DNA from: SH-MAG3 sp035461245
GTDB taxonomy: Bacteria; Gemmatimonadota; Gemmatimonadetes; Longimicrobiales; RSA9
Reading direction: 5' to 3'
DNA: 64,000 nucleotides
Assembly: GCA_035461245.1 (NCBI GenBank)
Contig: DATHVP010000037.1
Location: 32,835-96,834, forward strand
A model generated the notes under the pieces. That model saw nothing but the letters and a program-made list of their open reading frames with translations. It did not search any database and had not been told where the DNA came from. Of the stretch, positions 44,599 to 52,551 are shown piece by piece. Position 1 is the stretch's first letter; each line of letters starts with the position of its first letter. Position numbers and translations under genes: made by a program.

Positions 44599-44870
44599 CG
44601 TGACCTGATCGCATGAAGCGCGCGCCTGCGCCCGCCATCTCCGCGAGGGCCAGCGCCGTGTCACCCCGCTCCGCGTCAATGCCCCAGCGCCCGCCAGAAC
44701 GCCCCCTCGCTTGTTGAAGATCTGCAGCGTCACAACGGAGTCCCTGCCGCCGTGGGCCAGCGTTGCCGCCGCACGTGTGAAGTACCGGTCGGTAAGCCAA
44801 CCGTCACGCATGCGCGCGTCGAACTGGAATACATCCACCGGCAGGTCTGGGCGGTGCGGATGCGGCACTC
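44588..44870 (-). pseudogene. Remnant of nicotinate phosphoribosyltransferase
   Basis: On the minus strand 44850-44690 reads PVDVFQFDARMRDGWLTDRYF, broken here as DVFQFDARMRDGWLTDRYF and TLQIFNKRGGVLAG, which matches the conserved N-terminal block of the nicotinate phosphoribosyltransferase family (pattern DVF...Y-S/T-D-x-YF...V-T-x-Q-x-F-x-K/R). After VLAG the matching continues in another frame (WGIDAERGDTALALAEM), then stops at 44588. Only about 90 of over 400 residues remain, with at least one frameshift. It lies inside the export cassette, antisense to it. Confidence 0.55.
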
Positions 44871-45208
44871 GTCCGCACTGCCTTGTGCAAGGCCTCCTCG
44901 CGCCCTTCCAGAGTTGCTCATGGCGTCGGCTCCCGGGTTGCTCGCGGCCGCCGGCCCGCCAGAGTGGTGACGGTCGCACGCTCCCGGTGTGGGGCACGGA
45001 CCGCGTACGTCCCATCCGGCTATGTCGGGATCGCCAGGCTGTGGTTATCCATGCAACGGCCGGTTCCGGGCAGTTCAGGTCAATGCTGATCACGCGGCCG
45101 GTCGTTACCGATCGCCGGACAGCTCATCGGACGCGCTATGTCCTTGAACGGAAATGCCTTGCGGCACTCATCGAGATGAGCACGGCGGGTGCCTTCTGCG
45201 ACGACGCC
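44871..45208. other. Non-coding segment within the export cassette
   Basis: No convincing gene, upstream start or repeat. Open frames here have atypical composition and no ribosome binding sites. Probably further decayed remains of the inserted sequence next to it plus the promoter of the small peptide gene. Confidence 0.4.
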
Positions 45209-45225
45209 GAAGTGAGGGTCACTTC
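45209..45225. repeat. Short perfect inverted repeat before peptide gene
   Basis: GAAGTGA-GGG-TCACTTC, 7-bp arms with a 3-nt loop, 25 bp upstream of the small peptide start and 15 bp before its Shine-Dalgarno. Could be an operator or an mRNA hairpin. Confidence 0.5.
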
Positions 45226-45250
45226 GCGCAACTCGAACCCGGGAGGGGTC

Positions 45251-45514
45251 ATGCAGAAGGAGACAGGAGTATTCCGGAAGCTGGTCGGTGTTGCACTGCT
45301 GTTCATGCTGTTCGTGGGGTACACCCCGACGGCGGTGCAGGCGCAGACGGAGACGGAGAAGATCGCGGAATGCGTGGATGAAGCGATCGCAGCGGCAGTG
45401 GAATGCATCGATGACCTGGCATGGTACTGGGAGTGGCTGTGCGTGGCGAAATTCGCTGCGGACTCGATCCTGTGCCTGCCGAAGCTGGTGCTGGACGGCG
45501 CACAGGTAGAATAG
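45251..45514 (+). CDS. Small secreted four-cysteine peptide
   Basis: 87 residues from ATG 45251 with GGGAGGGG upstream. Signal peptide 1-31 (KLVGVALLFMLFVGY, ending VQAQ). The mature part of about 56 residues is helical and has four cysteines at nearly even spacing, C-x10-C-x11-C-x10-C (IAECVDE, AVECIDD, EWLCVAK, SILCLPK), which would line up on two helices and could form two disulfides. Acidic and aromatic (AWYWEWL). Unknown family. Position between an ABC ATPase and its permease suggests it is the exported product. Confidence 0.7.
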   Translation: MQKETGVFRKLVGVALLFMLFVGYTPTAVQAQTETEKIAECVDEAIAAAVECIDDLAWYWEWLCVAKFAADSILCLPKLVLDGAQVE

Positions 45515-45623
45515 CAGTTGACGTCACCGCCCCGCGTGAAGCTGCAGCGCTGCGCACCGCGTGCAGCAGCTTCACGTCGGGGCCGGTACGGGGGCAACAC
45601 TCCGCAGGAAGAGGGGGGCAGTG

Positions 45624-46352
45624 GTGCGAGTCCCGACGACGGTCATACCCGGACAGGTTCTGCGGGGCGCGTGGTTCTCCCTGGTCCACGGCCCTGCACG
45701 CACGTCGCTGGCGGTGTCACTGCTGTGCCTGCTGGCGGCGCTGGCAGCGCTGCTGAAGGGATCCGCGAGGTTCCCGCAGTTGGTGCTGCTCGGTTTTTCC
45801 ATGGCAGGTATCGGCATGGGACGCCGTTCCATTGGTGACGACCGCCTGTCAGCGCGCTCCGTCCTGCTGTTCCAGCGACCGGTGTCGCCGATGGCGCACT
45901 ACGGGGGCCGCCTGCTACTCTCCACGGGGCTGCTCGCGCTCGGTGCTGCGGTGCTGGCAGTGGCCGCCGTCATGGTGCCCGCGCCGTCACCGTTGGCGCA
46001 TGCCATCGGCGGGTTCTACTGGGGCTGCCTGCTCCTGATCATGAGCACCACACTGTCGTCGGTGACGGGACGGTTCGAGGGCGAACTGGTCATCGCCGTG
46101 GTCGTGGTGAGCGCACTCCAGGTGACGCTGGTGCAGGAACTGGGTTTAGCCGCTGCGCGGGATGTGCTCTACTGTGCACTGGTGCCGGTGGACGCCATCT
46201 TCGGCACGTGGAACCAGTGGGCCTCGGGCACCTTTGCCATCCCGCCGGCAACGGCCGCTCACCTGCTGGGCTACCCGACGGCCTGGTTGGCGCTGCTGGC
46301 GGTACGCCTGCGCCGGGCGGACCTGGGTGCTGCGGACTATCATGTGAACTGA
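45624..46352 (+). CDS. ABC transporter permease-like protein
   Basis: 242 residues; GTG 45624 chosen for spacing to GAGGGGGG (GTG 45621 also possible). Six hydrophobic helices, beginning VLRGAWFSLVHGPARTSLAVSLLCLL, with YGGRLLLSTGLLALGAAVLA, IGGFYWGCLLLIM and YPTAWLALLAV. Pattern of ABC-2 type permeases. Together with the ATPase at 43870 it would form the exporter. Convergent with the subtilase gene across a shared terminator. Confidence 0.72.
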   Translation: MRVPTTVIPGQVLRGAWFSLVHGPARTSLAVSLLCLLAALAALLKGSARFPQLVLLGFSMAGIGMGRRSIGDDRLSARSVLLFQRPVSPMAHYGGRLLLSTGLLALGAAVLAVAAVMVPAPSPLAHAIGGFYWGCLLLIMSTTLSSVTGRFEGELVIAVVVVSALQVTLVQELGLAAARDVLYCALVPVDAIFGTWNQWASGTFAIPPATAAHLLGYPTAWLALLAVRLRRADLGAADYHVN

Positions 46353-46369
46353 GCGCGTGCGGCGCTCGT

Positions 46370-46401
46370 GGGACCCGCACCGTAGCACGGGCGCGGGTCC
46401 C
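46370..46401. terminator. Bidirectional terminator
   Basis: 9-bp perfect stem GGGACCCGC (46370-46378) and complement (46393-46401), between two convergent genes whose stops are 61 bp apart. Confidence 0.6.
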
Positions 46402-46413
46402 GGAGGACCGTGG

Positions 46414-48660
46414 TCAGGGCACGATGTTCACTGAGTCCTGGCCCCGGAAGTTGGTGCAGCCGTCCTGCATGAAGCCGCGCAGAACCAGGTGTGTGCTACC
46501 CGCCGTCAGGTCGCCGTTCGCCACGAGCGCGGGCACGCTGAAGTGCAGCACGAGGTCCGGCAGTCCGTCGCCGTTGACGTCTTCCACCGCGGCGAACAGC
46601 CGGCCGTTCGGTCGTGCCGCAACAGGCGTGTCCGTTCCTGCCTCATCGCCGAGTACGACGGTGGCGGGATCAACGGTCGTGGCATCAAAGGTCGAGCTGC
46701 TCAGGATCGCCACCGGCAGCCGCCCGCGATCACGGAGGTTGACGCTGTTGGGGGACCCCGTCGGTGTGATGTCAATGTCAATGCCGAGGTACTGCACCGT
46801 CAGGGTCAGCTGGTCGATGCCCACGCCACCATCCTTGTCCGTGACCTGCAACGCTATGGTATAATCCTGCGCCGCGCAGAACTGGTGTGATCGCGTGATG
46901 GGCGCCGACTGGTCCGACGTGTTGCCCGATGTCTCGGTGCCATCGCCCCAGTCAATGACCCACTGCCAGGGGTTGTCAATGACACCGGGATCACTGAACG
47001 TTCCACTGAACTCGAACTCCTCGTCGGACGTGATGCTGGCGTCAGGCCCAGCATCAACGGTGGGCGCCACATTCAGGACGTTCATGGTGAAATTGACCGA
47101 CGAGGCGTCACCCGGTCCGTCCGTGGCCGTGATCGTCACCTGCTGCGTTTCGGCTGGACCGTCCGTGGTCGCGAAGCTCCATGTCCAGGTCCCGTCGCCA
47201 TGGGCGACGACACTTCCGATGGACGCACTGAGCGCGACGTCGTCACCGTCCGGGTCGCTGTAGGTCCCCGAGTTCGTCGCCAGGCTGCCCTCGTCCGGGG
47301 CGATGGCGGCATTGTCCGCCGCGACTGCCGGCGCCTGGTTGTCGTCAGGACCACAGTCAATCCTCGGGAACGTCAGGTCCCCGACCGTGACGGTGAAGGC
47401 ACTCGACTTCAGCCGCGCCTCGATGGCGGCCGGTGTCGTCGCGTCACCGCTCTGGATGAGCAGCGCAGCGCAGCCCGCAGCGTGGGGCGAGGCCATGCTG
47501 GTGCCCTGCAGGCTCACGGACCCACCGCCCATCCGTGACGAGACGATGGCAACGCCAGGCGCAAAGATGTCTGTGGTCTCGTTCACGTCGGAGAATCCGG
47601 CGCGGGTATCGGTCGCCGTCGATGCACCAACGGAAATCACGGTACTGATGCACGCGGGAATGCCCATCATCGATCCACCATTATTGCCTGCGGACGAGAA
47701 CACGATAACGCCCGCCGCCCAGAGCAGGTCCACGACGTCCCTCATCGCCTGGGCGCCGGCATTGGCCTCGTCGCACTCGCCGGCATACTGGGTACTGGTG
47801 CCCAGGCTCGCATTGACGACCTGGACGCCGAAGCCGGGGTTGTTGACGATGTAATCGAGGGCGGCAACAATCTCGGACAGGAAGAAGAATCGGCCGGCGG
47901 CACCACCCGAGTCCAGCACCTTGATGGCGAGGATGCTGGCGTCCGGTGCTACGCCCGGGCCGCTATCAGTTCCATTGGCCGTGACGATGCCTGTCACGTG
48001 AGTACCGTGCCGCTGGTCGTCTTCGGCAGACCCCAGCCCCGTCTGGCGATCCGTACCATCAGGGCAGAACCCTACGCCGTCGGTGTCGGAGGCGTCCCGC
48101 CCGAAGCATGCCTCGCCGACCAGCGCGCCCTGCAGATCAGGATGATCGGAGTCGAATCCAGTGTCCAGGATGGCAACAACCACACCTGCGCCGGTGTTCC
48201 CTCGCGTGTGCCGCAGATCGCCGCGGATCAGTGGCACACTGCTGACCAGTCCACCACTTCCGCCCTCATCCAGGTCAATGCGGCGCACCCGCGGATCAGC
48301 GGCCAGGCGCCGGAGCGCAGCTTCACTGTGGGCGACGCCGGCCAGGGCCGGCACTGCAGCGAAGCGGCGACGGAGCGAGAACTCACCCGGTGCCACACGG
48401 GTGAGTGCGGCGCTCTGGGCCGCGGCCACGGCGTTGCGCGTGGCTCCGAGGCCACGGGGTGATCCCGCGTCCAGCGAAACGATGATGGCGGGTGTCTCGC
48501 CCCTGGCCAGCGCCTCGAGAACGCCAGCCCCGATCTTCTGCGCTGGCGGAACCCTGGACATCTGTGCGTCCGGCCCGGTTACGCCCGCATCCTCCGGCAG
48601 TCGGTCGCACGCACTCAGGGCGACAACAGCAGGAACGATGAAACGGATCCAACGAGTCAT
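46414..48660 (-). CDS. Subtilisin-like (S8) serine protease lipoprotein with PKD and C-terminal domains
   Basis: 748 residues from ATG 48660 after CCGGAGGTG. Lipobox near ALSAC (residue 18). Propeptide (I9-like) about 40-135: IIVSLDAG, FAAVPALAG, ALRRLAADPRVRRIDLDEGG. Catalytic domain 145-430 with Asp166 (AILDTGFDSDHPDL), His218 (RHGTHVTG), Asn oxyanion region (SSAGNN) and Ser388 (QGTSMASPHAAG). Then Ig/VCBS-like repeats (DPDGDD), a PKD domain (WVIDWGDGTETSG) and a C-terminal domain with DVNGDGLPDLVLHF. Secreted, cell-attached protease; the propeptide must be removed. Confidence 0.93.
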   Translation of the reverse strand: MTRWIRFIVPAVVALSACDRLPEDAGVTGPDAQMSRVPPAQKIGAGVLEALARGETPAIIVSLDAGSPRGLGATRNAVAAAQSAALTRVAPGEFSLRRRFAAVPALAGVAHSEAALRRLAADPRVRRIDLDEGGSGGLVSSVPLIRGDLRHTRGNTGAGVVVAILDTGFDSDHPDLQGALVGEACFGRDASDTDGVGFCPDGTDRQTGLGSAEDDQRHGTHVTGIVTANGTDSGPGVAPDASILAIKVLDSGGAAGRFFFLSEIVAALDYIVNNPGFGVQVVNASLGTSTQYAGECDEANAGAQAMRDVVDLLWAAGVIVFSSAGNNGGSMMGIPACISTVISVGASTATDTRAGFSDVNETTDIFAPGVAIVSSRMGGGSVSLQGTSMASPHAAGCAALLIQSGDATTPAAIEARLKSSAFTVTVGDLTFPRIDCGPDDNQAPAVAADNAAIAPDEGSLATNSGTYSDPDGDDVALSASIGSVVAHGDGTWTWSFATTDGPAETQQVTITATDGPGDASSVNFTMNVLNVAPTVDAGPDASITSDEEFEFSGTFSDPGVIDNPWQWVIDWGDGTETSGNTSDQSAPITRSHQFCAAQDYTIALQVTDKDGGVGIDQLTLTVQYLGIDIDITPTGSPNSVNLRDRGRLPVAILSSSTFDATTVDPATVVLGDEAGTDTPVAARPNGRLFAAVEDVNGDGLPDLVLHFSVPALVANGDLTAGSTHLVLRGFMQDGCTNFRGQDSVNIVP

Positions 48661-48739
48661 GCAACACCTCCGGAAAGGGAAAAGGGAGTGATGCTGCCGT
48701 CGTACTGCCGCCTCCTTACAGTGCGGCGTTGAGGGTCGG

Positions 48740-49132
48740 TCAGGGGTGGCCACCTCCGCCCGGGTCCAGGTCCACCCGCCGGACATGCACGTGCGCGAGC
48801 AGTTGCCTGAGCCCCCGCTCCGACAGGACCGTCCCCGCCAGAGCCGGCACGGACTCGAACCGCGTGCGGGCGCGAAAATCAGCGCTGTCGATCGAACTGA
48901 TGACCTCGGACTGCATGCGTGCGATGACCGCATTTACACTCGCGCGGTCTGCGTCCGGGTCCCCGAAACCCGGCGGCCGTACAAGGGCAACGATCACGGC
49001 CGCCTGGCCCCGCTCCCGCAACATCGTGAGTACATCCGCCCCGACATTGATGGGCTGGTCCATGGGGCGCTGGCAGGCCGCCAGTAGCAGGGGAACAACG
49101 AATGCGGATAGCGCGAACATGAGTTCGCGCAT
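48740..49132 (-). CDS. Stand-alone subtilisin-propeptide-like lipoprotein
   Basis: 130 residues from ATG 49132 (ATG 49150 also possible). Signal sequence with lipobox LLLAAC at about 16-20. The mature part repeats the propeptide of the neighbouring protease: a strand-helix start QAAVIVALVRPPG, then FRARTRFESVPALAGTVLSERGLRQLL and VHVRRVDLDPGGGG at the end, ending exactly where the protease propeptide passes into the catalytic domain. Stand-alone I9-like proteins are known as inhibitors or external chaperones of subtilases. Lies 79 bp upstream of the protease gene on the same strand. Confidence 0.8.
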   Translation of the reverse strand: MRELMFALSAFVVPLLLAACQRPMDQPINVGADVLTMLRERGQAAVIVALVRPPGFGDPDADRASVNAVIARMQSEVISSIDSADFRARTRFESVPALAGTVLSERGLRQLLAHVHVRRVDLDPGGGGHP

Positions 49133-49360
49133 CCCGATTGGCAGGTGCATGCGATGTCGGATCGTGAGGAAGAGGGATCTGCCCGAACGTACATGGCCGG
49201 TGAACGGCCTACAAGCATTTTCTGGGACGCAGTACAGCAGAAGACGACGGAGGAACGTTATGACTGACGATCCACTGCAACGTGTAGTATGCGTGCAACA
49301 GACCGGGACGATGCCCGCACCGCGGGACCGCGGCACGGGCAGGTGCTCCATGGATGGGGA

Positions 49361-49714
49361 TCAGGCCTCGCTGGTCTCGTATAGCCTGTAGGCGATCCAG
49401 AAGGTGTAAATGGCTACCGCCGTTCCCCACGGGACCTTGAACAGGTTGAAGATGGCGAGTACGACGGCCAGCACGATCACCCACCCGCCCCAGCCGCGCA
49501 GCAGGCCGACACCGCAGATGAGGTTCGGCAATGCCATGAGCAGCATGAACGTACCCGCGAGCGTGCCCATGGTTGACATGAGGCCGAAGGTGGCGATGTC
49601 CCCGGAAAGGACCCCCATTCCTGAGAGCAGGCCGAATGCGGCGATGCCTGCAAGGATATCGATCAGCCCCATTATGATCTGCAGCCAGCCCAGAAGTCTT
49701 ACGTGCCTGCGCAT
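49361..49714 (-). CDS. Small integral membrane protein (DoxX/YqaA-like size)
   Basis: 117 residues from ATG 49714 with AGGGAGGTGGGTGG upstream. Four predicted membrane helices: LGWLQIIMGLIDILAGIAAFG, LAGTFMLLMALPNLICG, GWGGWVIVLAVVLAIFN and IYTFWIAYRLYE. Conserved-looking glycine-rich helix packing but no family named. Divergent from the phosphotransacylase gene. Confidence 0.65.
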   Translation of the reverse strand: MRRHVRLLGWLQIIMGLIDILAGIAAFGLLSGMGVLSGDIATFGLMSTMGTLAGTFMLLMALPNLICGVGLLRGWGGWVIVLAVVLAIFNLFKVPWGTAVAIYTFWIAYRLYETSEA

Positions 49715-49878
49715 CCACCCACCTCCCTTCGCATGATGTATCCTTCCTGCACTACGCTGACCTGTGCCGTACGGTTTCGCCTGACGAGCCTGCCGGCCCG
49801 CCATGCGCCAGGGCGGCCGGAACGCAACGGCCCCGGCAATCCGCTTGCGCGGCGGCGGCGCCAGTGCCACCATGCCGC

Positions 49879-50835
49879 ATGTCGCACACGATTCGCAGCT
49901 TCGAGGACCTGCATCGCGCCGCGGGCACCGGCGCCTCGCGCCCGCTGGTTGTGGCGGGGGCAGAGAGCGACACGGCGCTGCGCGCATCGGAGATGGCCGC
50001 AGCGGCCGGCCTCGTGACGCCACACCTCGTAGGGGATCGGGACGCTGTACGCGGCCGGCTCGATGCCCTTGGTCTGCACACCCTCGCGGCGCGCGCCGTC
50101 CTCCACGAAACGACCGGATCGCAAGCCGCTACGGCCGTCGCCCTGATCCGGGACGGAACCGGCGAGATCCTGATGAAGGGCGCCGTCCGCACCGATGAAC
50201 TGCTGCGGGCCGTTGTCAGCAGGAGCGCAGGATTGCGCCTGGAAAATGGCGCCGCCAATGCCAGCCCTGCCCTCCTGAGCGACGTCCTGCTCTACGAGCA
50301 CCGCCTGGACGGGGCGGTCCGCCTCGTGGGTGTCACCGACGGCGGCATCAACGTGCAGCCGACGGCGAGTGCGCTGCAACGCATCATCGTCAACGGCGTA
50401 CACGTCATGCAGGCGCTGGGCGTCGTGCGGCCCAGGGTCGCGCTGCTCAGCGCCACGGAAGCCGTGAGTGAGGCAATGCCATCAACCCGGCTCGCGCAGT
50501 CACTGCAGCACGCCCATGAACGGGGCGGCCCTGGCGGCTGCGCCATCGCCGGGCCGATGGCTCTGGATGTGGCATTGCTGGAGGACGCGGCCAGGGCCAA
50601 GGGCATTGCCGGCGATGTGGCCGGTCGAGTGGACCTGATGGTGGTTCCCAACATCGAGGCCGGCAACATCCTGGGCAAGGCGGTGAAGTACTACTACGGC
50701 TCCGTGACCGCGCACGTCGTAGTGGGCGCGCGCGTGCCGGTACTGATACCGTCCCGGGTGGAGGATGCGGTGGACAAGGCAGCCTCCATCGCCCTCGGTG
50801 TTCTCATGGCCGGCCGGCCGGCCCCACCTGCATGA
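49879..50835 (+). CDS. ptb: Phosphate acyl(butyryl)transferase
   Basis: 318 residues (start ATG 49879; an ATG at 49864 is also possible). Member of the PTA_PTB family that exchanges CoA for phosphate on acyl-CoA. Key blocks: GTGEILMKGAVRTDELLRAVV, GVTDGGINVQPT, VALLSATEAVSEAMPST, GGCAIAGPMALDVA, DLMVVPNIEAGNILGKA and YYYGS. The block ETTGSQAATAVALI also fits. Overlaps the kinase gene (ATGA). With it, forms acyl-CoA to acyl-phosphate to acid plus ATP. Confidence 0.93.
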   Translation: MSHTIRSFEDLHRAAGTGASRPLVVAGAESDTALRASEMAAAAGLVTPHLVGDRDAVRGRLDALGLHTLAARAVLHETTGSQAATAVALIRDGTGEILMKGAVRTDELLRAVVSRSAGLRLENGAANASPALLSDVLLYEHRLDGAVRLVGVTDGGINVQPTASALQRIIVNGVHVMQALGVVRPRVALLSATEAVSEAMPSTRLAQSLQHAHERGGPGGCAIAGPMALDVALLEDAARAKGIAGDVAGRVDLMVVPNIEAGNILGKAVKYYYGSVTAHVVVGARVPVLIPSRVEDAVDKAASIALGVLMAGRPAPPA

Positions 50836-51956
50836 GCGGGACGGGGCCGTTCCGGATCGTCGCGATCAATCCCGGCGCGACGTCCACAAAGTATGGCGTC
50901 TTCATGGATGACGTTCCCACGACGACGGGGGCCGTCGCCCATTCCGAAACCGAACTGGCACCGTTCGCGACGCTGCCCGTTACCGCACAGCTGGACATGC
51001 GCCTTGCCGCGCTGCTCGCCAGTGGCCAGCGCGGACTGGAGGAAGCAGTCGCCGCCGCGGATGCTGTCGTCGGCCGCGGCGGCCTGCTGGAGCCGCTGCC
51101 CGGCGGCACGTATGTCATCGATGACGACGTGATCGCGGACCTGCGTGCTGCGCGCCGGGGCGAGCACGCGTCCAACCTGGGACCGATGCTTGCCCGCCGC
51201 CTGGCTGCCACGGCCGGTTGTCCCGCGTACCTGGTAGACCCGGTGAGCGTGGACGAATGGCCCGACGTCGCCCGCTACACAGGGCTTGCGGGCATCGAGC
51301 GGGAGTCGCTGTCCCACGCGCTGAATTCCCGGGCCGTGGCCCGGCGGCACGCCCGGCGTCACGACCGGAGCTATGACGCGCTGCGCCTCGTCGTCGTGCA
51401 CATGGGTACCGGTATTACGGTATCGGCCCACGCCGGCGGCCGCATGGTGGACGCCTGCAACTCCATGGACGAAGGCCCCTTCGGCATGGACCGGGCGGGC
51501 GGCCTGCCCGTGTCGCGGCTGCTGGAGCTGGCGGAGTCAGTCGCTGCCGACAAGGTGCCACTGCGACGTCGGATATTCGGGGGCGGCGGCGTGCAGTCGT
51601 ACCTCGGCACCAGCGACCTGCGCGCGGTGATTCAGCGCATCGATGACGGCGATGAGTATGCAGCGGACGTCATCAACGCGATGCTCTACCAGGTCGTCCG
51701 CGAGGCAGGCGCCATGGCCGCGGTACTGGACGGCCGTCTGGACGCCGTGCTCCTCACCGGCGGCATGGTTCACGCCGCGTCCATTGCCGAGCGCCTGGCG
51801 GCCCGGCTGTCCTGGCTGGCGCCGGTGCACACGTATCCCGGCGAGGACGAGTTGCGGGCGCTGGCGGAGGGCGCGTTGCGGGTGTTGCGGGGCGAGCAGC
51901 CGGCACTGCGTTACGCAGAGCACCGGCTCCCGCGCCGGCGGCTCAGAACGCCGTGA
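50832..51956 (+). CDS. buk: Butyrate (branched/aryl acyl) kinase
   Basis: 374-residue acetate/butyrate-kinase family (ASKHA fold) enzyme producing ATP from acyl-phosphate. N-terminal phosphate loop AINPGATSTKYGVF, then AARRGEHASNLGPMLA, HMGTGITVSAHAGGRMVDACN, the segment EGPFGMDRAGGLP, IFGGGGVQSYLGTSDLR, and LLTGGMVHA. Typical Buk length 350-370. The substrate may be butyrate, isobutyrate, isovalerate or aryl-acetate; the convergent Ior genes favour the last two. The final 14 bp overlap the end of iorB. Confidence 0.94.
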   Translation: MSGTGPFRIVAINPGATSTKYGVFMDDVPTTTGAVAHSETELAPFATLPVTAQLDMRLAALLASGQRGLEEAVAAADAVVGRGGLLEPLPGGTYVIDDDVIADLRAARRGEHASNLGPMLARRLAATAGCPAYLVDPVSVDEWPDVARYTGLAGIERESLSHALNSRAVARRHARRHDRSYDALRLVVVHMGTGITVSAHAGGRMVDACNSMDEGPFGMDRAGGLPVSRLLELAESVAADKVPLRRRIFGGGGVQSYLGTSDLRAVIQRIDDGDEYAADVINAMLYQVVREAGAMAAVLDGRLDAVLLTGGMVHAASIAERLAARLSWLAPVHTYPGEDELRALAEGALRVLRGEQPALRYAEHRLPRRRLRTP

Positions 51957-52551
51957 CGGCCTTCTCCCGGAGGATGCGCCACTCGGCGCCCCGTGCCAGC
52001 GCCGCGAAGTTTGACTCCAGGGTCTGGACCGGGACCGTCTGCGCAATGGCACCCCGCCATGCATCGACCGGCAGGTCGAGGTAGAGGGACAGCACGCCGA
52101 GCAGGACGGTACCCGCCAGCCGCGGGTGACCCAGCTCGCGGGCAATCCCGTCCGCAGGCACGCTCACGACTCGTACGCCGCGATCGGTCATCAGGCCCGC
52201 CGGATCCTCCGGGTACGACGCATCGCGCAGCGCCTCCACGGAAGGCAGGATACCGTCCTCCGCGACGATGGCGACGCCACCCGGCCGGAGCATCTCCAGG
52301 TGCCTCAGCGCTTCCAGCGGTTCGAACGCGACGAGGAAATCGGCCCCCCCTTCCGGCACGCGCGGCGCCGCGTCGCCTCGCCCGACGCGCACGGCGGTGA
52401 CGACGACGCCGCCGCGCTGGGACATACCGTGCACCTCGGACGTTACGACGGGCAGTTCCGCGAGGACCGCCGCCCGGGCGATGACGGCTGTGGCCAGCAC
52501 CGAGCCCTGCCCCCCCACGCCGGCCAGTACGATATCAATGGGCGTATTCAT
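51943..52551 (-). CDS. iorB: Indolepyruvate oxidoreductase subunit beta
   Basis: 202 residues, ATG 52551 overlapping the alpha-subunit stop (ATGA). Pyruvate/ketoisovalerate gamma-subunit fold: DIVLAGVGGQGSVLATAVIARAA, SEVHGMSQRGGVVVTAVRVG, FLVAFEPLEALRHLEMLRPGG and an alpha/beta C-terminus. With IorA it oxidatively decarboxylates aryl 2-oxo acids (indole-, phenylpyruvate) to acyl-CoA, reducing ferredoxin. Its 3' end overlaps butyrate kinase in the opposite direction. Confidence 0.95.
   Translation of the reverse strand: MNTPIDIVLAGVGGQGSVLATAVIARAAVLAELPVVTSEVHGMSQRGGVVVTAVRVGRGDAAPRVPEGGADFLVAFEPLEALRHLEMLRPGGVAIVAEDGILPSVEALRDASYPEDPAGLMTDRGVRVVSVPADGIARELGHPRLAGTVLLGVLSLYLDLPVDAWRGAIAQTVPVQTLESNFAALARGAEWRILREKAVTAF

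Noticed and set aside
44434..45093. 219-codon minus-strand frame as an intact gene
   Set aside because: Only its middle matches an enzyme family, the match changes frame, and its end runs into the ABC ATPase gene, so it is treated as a decayed fragment.
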